This document shows positions 14,496-14,987 of a DNA stretch of 14,987 bases, piece after piece. A program made the position numbers and the translations under genes. The stretch spans positions 1-14,987 of the forward strand of contig JAGQIY010001004.1 of the NCBI GenBank assembly GCA_020430865.1, given 5' to 3'. Below the pieces are notes generated by a model. The model was not told the DNA's origin, made no database searches, and saw only the letters and a program-made list of their open reading frames with translations. The stretch's first letter is position 1, and each line of letters opens with the position of its first letter. Source of the stretch: Myxococcales bacterium. GTDB taxonomy: Bacteria > Myxococcota > Polyangia > Polyangiales > Polyangiaceae.

Positions 14496-14987
14496 TACTG
14501 CTGCCCCTGGACGCCCGTGGCCCCGGGAGCGATGGAGCACCAGCTGTAGCAGCACTGATTGAACCCCTGGGAGCGCTTCTGAGTCGACGTCTCCAGGTCG
14601 AAGATGGCTCCCTGCGGAACTGAAAATGAGGCGCCCGCCGGAGGTTGAATCGCCGTGGGGCAGGCGTCGAAGGGCTGGGGTGCCGGCTGCGTGGTCCCCG
14701 ACTCCGGCGACTCGACACACAGCGTCTCCCGGATCGCCAGGGCGCTACTACAGCCCGCGTAGGCGTCGAAGCTCGCCGGATCGATCACCGAGAGCCGCGA
14801 GCACCACGAGTAACAGCAGCTATGCCCTGGCGGCATGCGCTTGCGGGTGTACGCCGTGTACTGCTTGTCGAAGGTCGCGTTGGGTGGCGCGTCGCTGAGC
14901 TGGCCCGCAGGATCCTCCACGAACGAGGGGCAGTTCTCGTACGGTGCGGGGGCCGGTCGAGAAGACGCGCGAGGGAGCAGCTCCTCA
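14495..14987 (-). CDS. Protein with tandem CCYSWC modules, N-terminus cut by the right window edge
   Basis: The last 163 residues are visible, from base 14986 to the TAG at 14495-14497. The frame is open to the edge, so the start lies outside; the GTG at 14920 is inside the reading frame and is not a convincing start. Two homologous modules are seen, each beginning CPS/CPT and ending CCYSWCS, with shared PAG, A-x-FD and T-x-x-x-R positions. The spacer between them carries two further Cys. Apart from the acidic/Pro-rich stretches no known domain is recognised. The many Cys suggest an exported protein, but the signal peptide region is not in view. The family seems myxobacterial from the CCYSWC style; function unknown. 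Confidence 0.85.
   Translation of the reverse strand, partial: EELLPRASSRPAPAPYENCPSFVEDPAGQLSDAPPNATFDKQYTAYTRKRMPPGHSCCYSWCSRLSVIDPASFDAYAGCSSALAIRETLCVESPESGTTQPAPQPFDACPTAIQPPAGASFSVPQGAIFDLETSTQKRSQGFNQCCYSWCSIAPGATGVQGQQ
14534..14932 (-). repeat. Two tandem CCYSWC modules
   Basis: Module one spans 14798-14932 (45 residues) and module two 14534-14662 (43 residues). Each runs C-P-S/T ... PAG ... A-x-FD ... T ... R ... CCYSWCS. They are 135 bp apart. The match is clear at protein level. Confidence 0.75.

Noticed and set aside
1..14987. tRNA, rRNA, CRISPR, IS element or phage genes
   Set aside because: No cloverleaf, rRNA-like stretch, regularly spaced direct repeat, transposase or integrase was found in reading either strand.

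Overview
The window is high-GC, gene-dense bacterial chromosome, most likely from Myxococcota (myxobacteria, Polyangia-like). This rests on the mix of families seen: a soluble-to-membrane Ser/Thr protein kinase with a zinc-ribbon start, very Cys-rich secreted lipoproteins with repeated CC modules and a GNGxDDDCNG metal-type motif, TPR proteins, a pseudokinase/GYF/AgmX-PglI-like fusion and an FHA-GGDEF protein. No rRNA, tRNA, CRISPR array, IS element or phage gene was seen. The assignment comes from reading the sequence only.

Left part, minus strand (1-5095). Reading leftward from 5095: a signal-peptide TPR protein with two C-terminal membrane segments; a 45-cysteine lipoprotein coupled to it by a TGATG overlap; a 309-bp gap; a membrane-anchored Ser/Thr kinase; a 251-bp gap; and a large TPR protein that runs off the left edge.

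Middle, plus strand (5190-12095). An exported protein with an outer-membrane-barrel-like end starts divergently from the TPR gene. It is followed by a DUF4190-thioredoxin fusion, a pseudokinase-GYF-TM-AgmX/PglI-like protein, a SctJ/FliF-type ring lipoprotein and an MlaF-type ABC ATPase. The last three are packed with 10- and 0-bp gaps and are probably one operon. The run looks devoted to the cell envelope, and the combination is the least ordinary thing in the window. After a 349-bp gap comes a REC-EAL response regulator with an intact c-di-GMP phosphodiesterase site.

Right part (12220-14987). purT (minus strand) is convergent with the EAL gene and divergent from an FHA-GGDEF diguanylate cyclase. 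The latter is convergent, across a 26-bp gap filled by a hairpin, with the 3' end of a gene for a protein carrying tandem CCYSWC modules, cut by the right edge.

Together the genes point to phospho-Thr signalling (kinase, pseudokinase, FHA), c-di-GMP turnover (EAL and GGDEF), cell-envelope functions and one purine biosynthesis gene.
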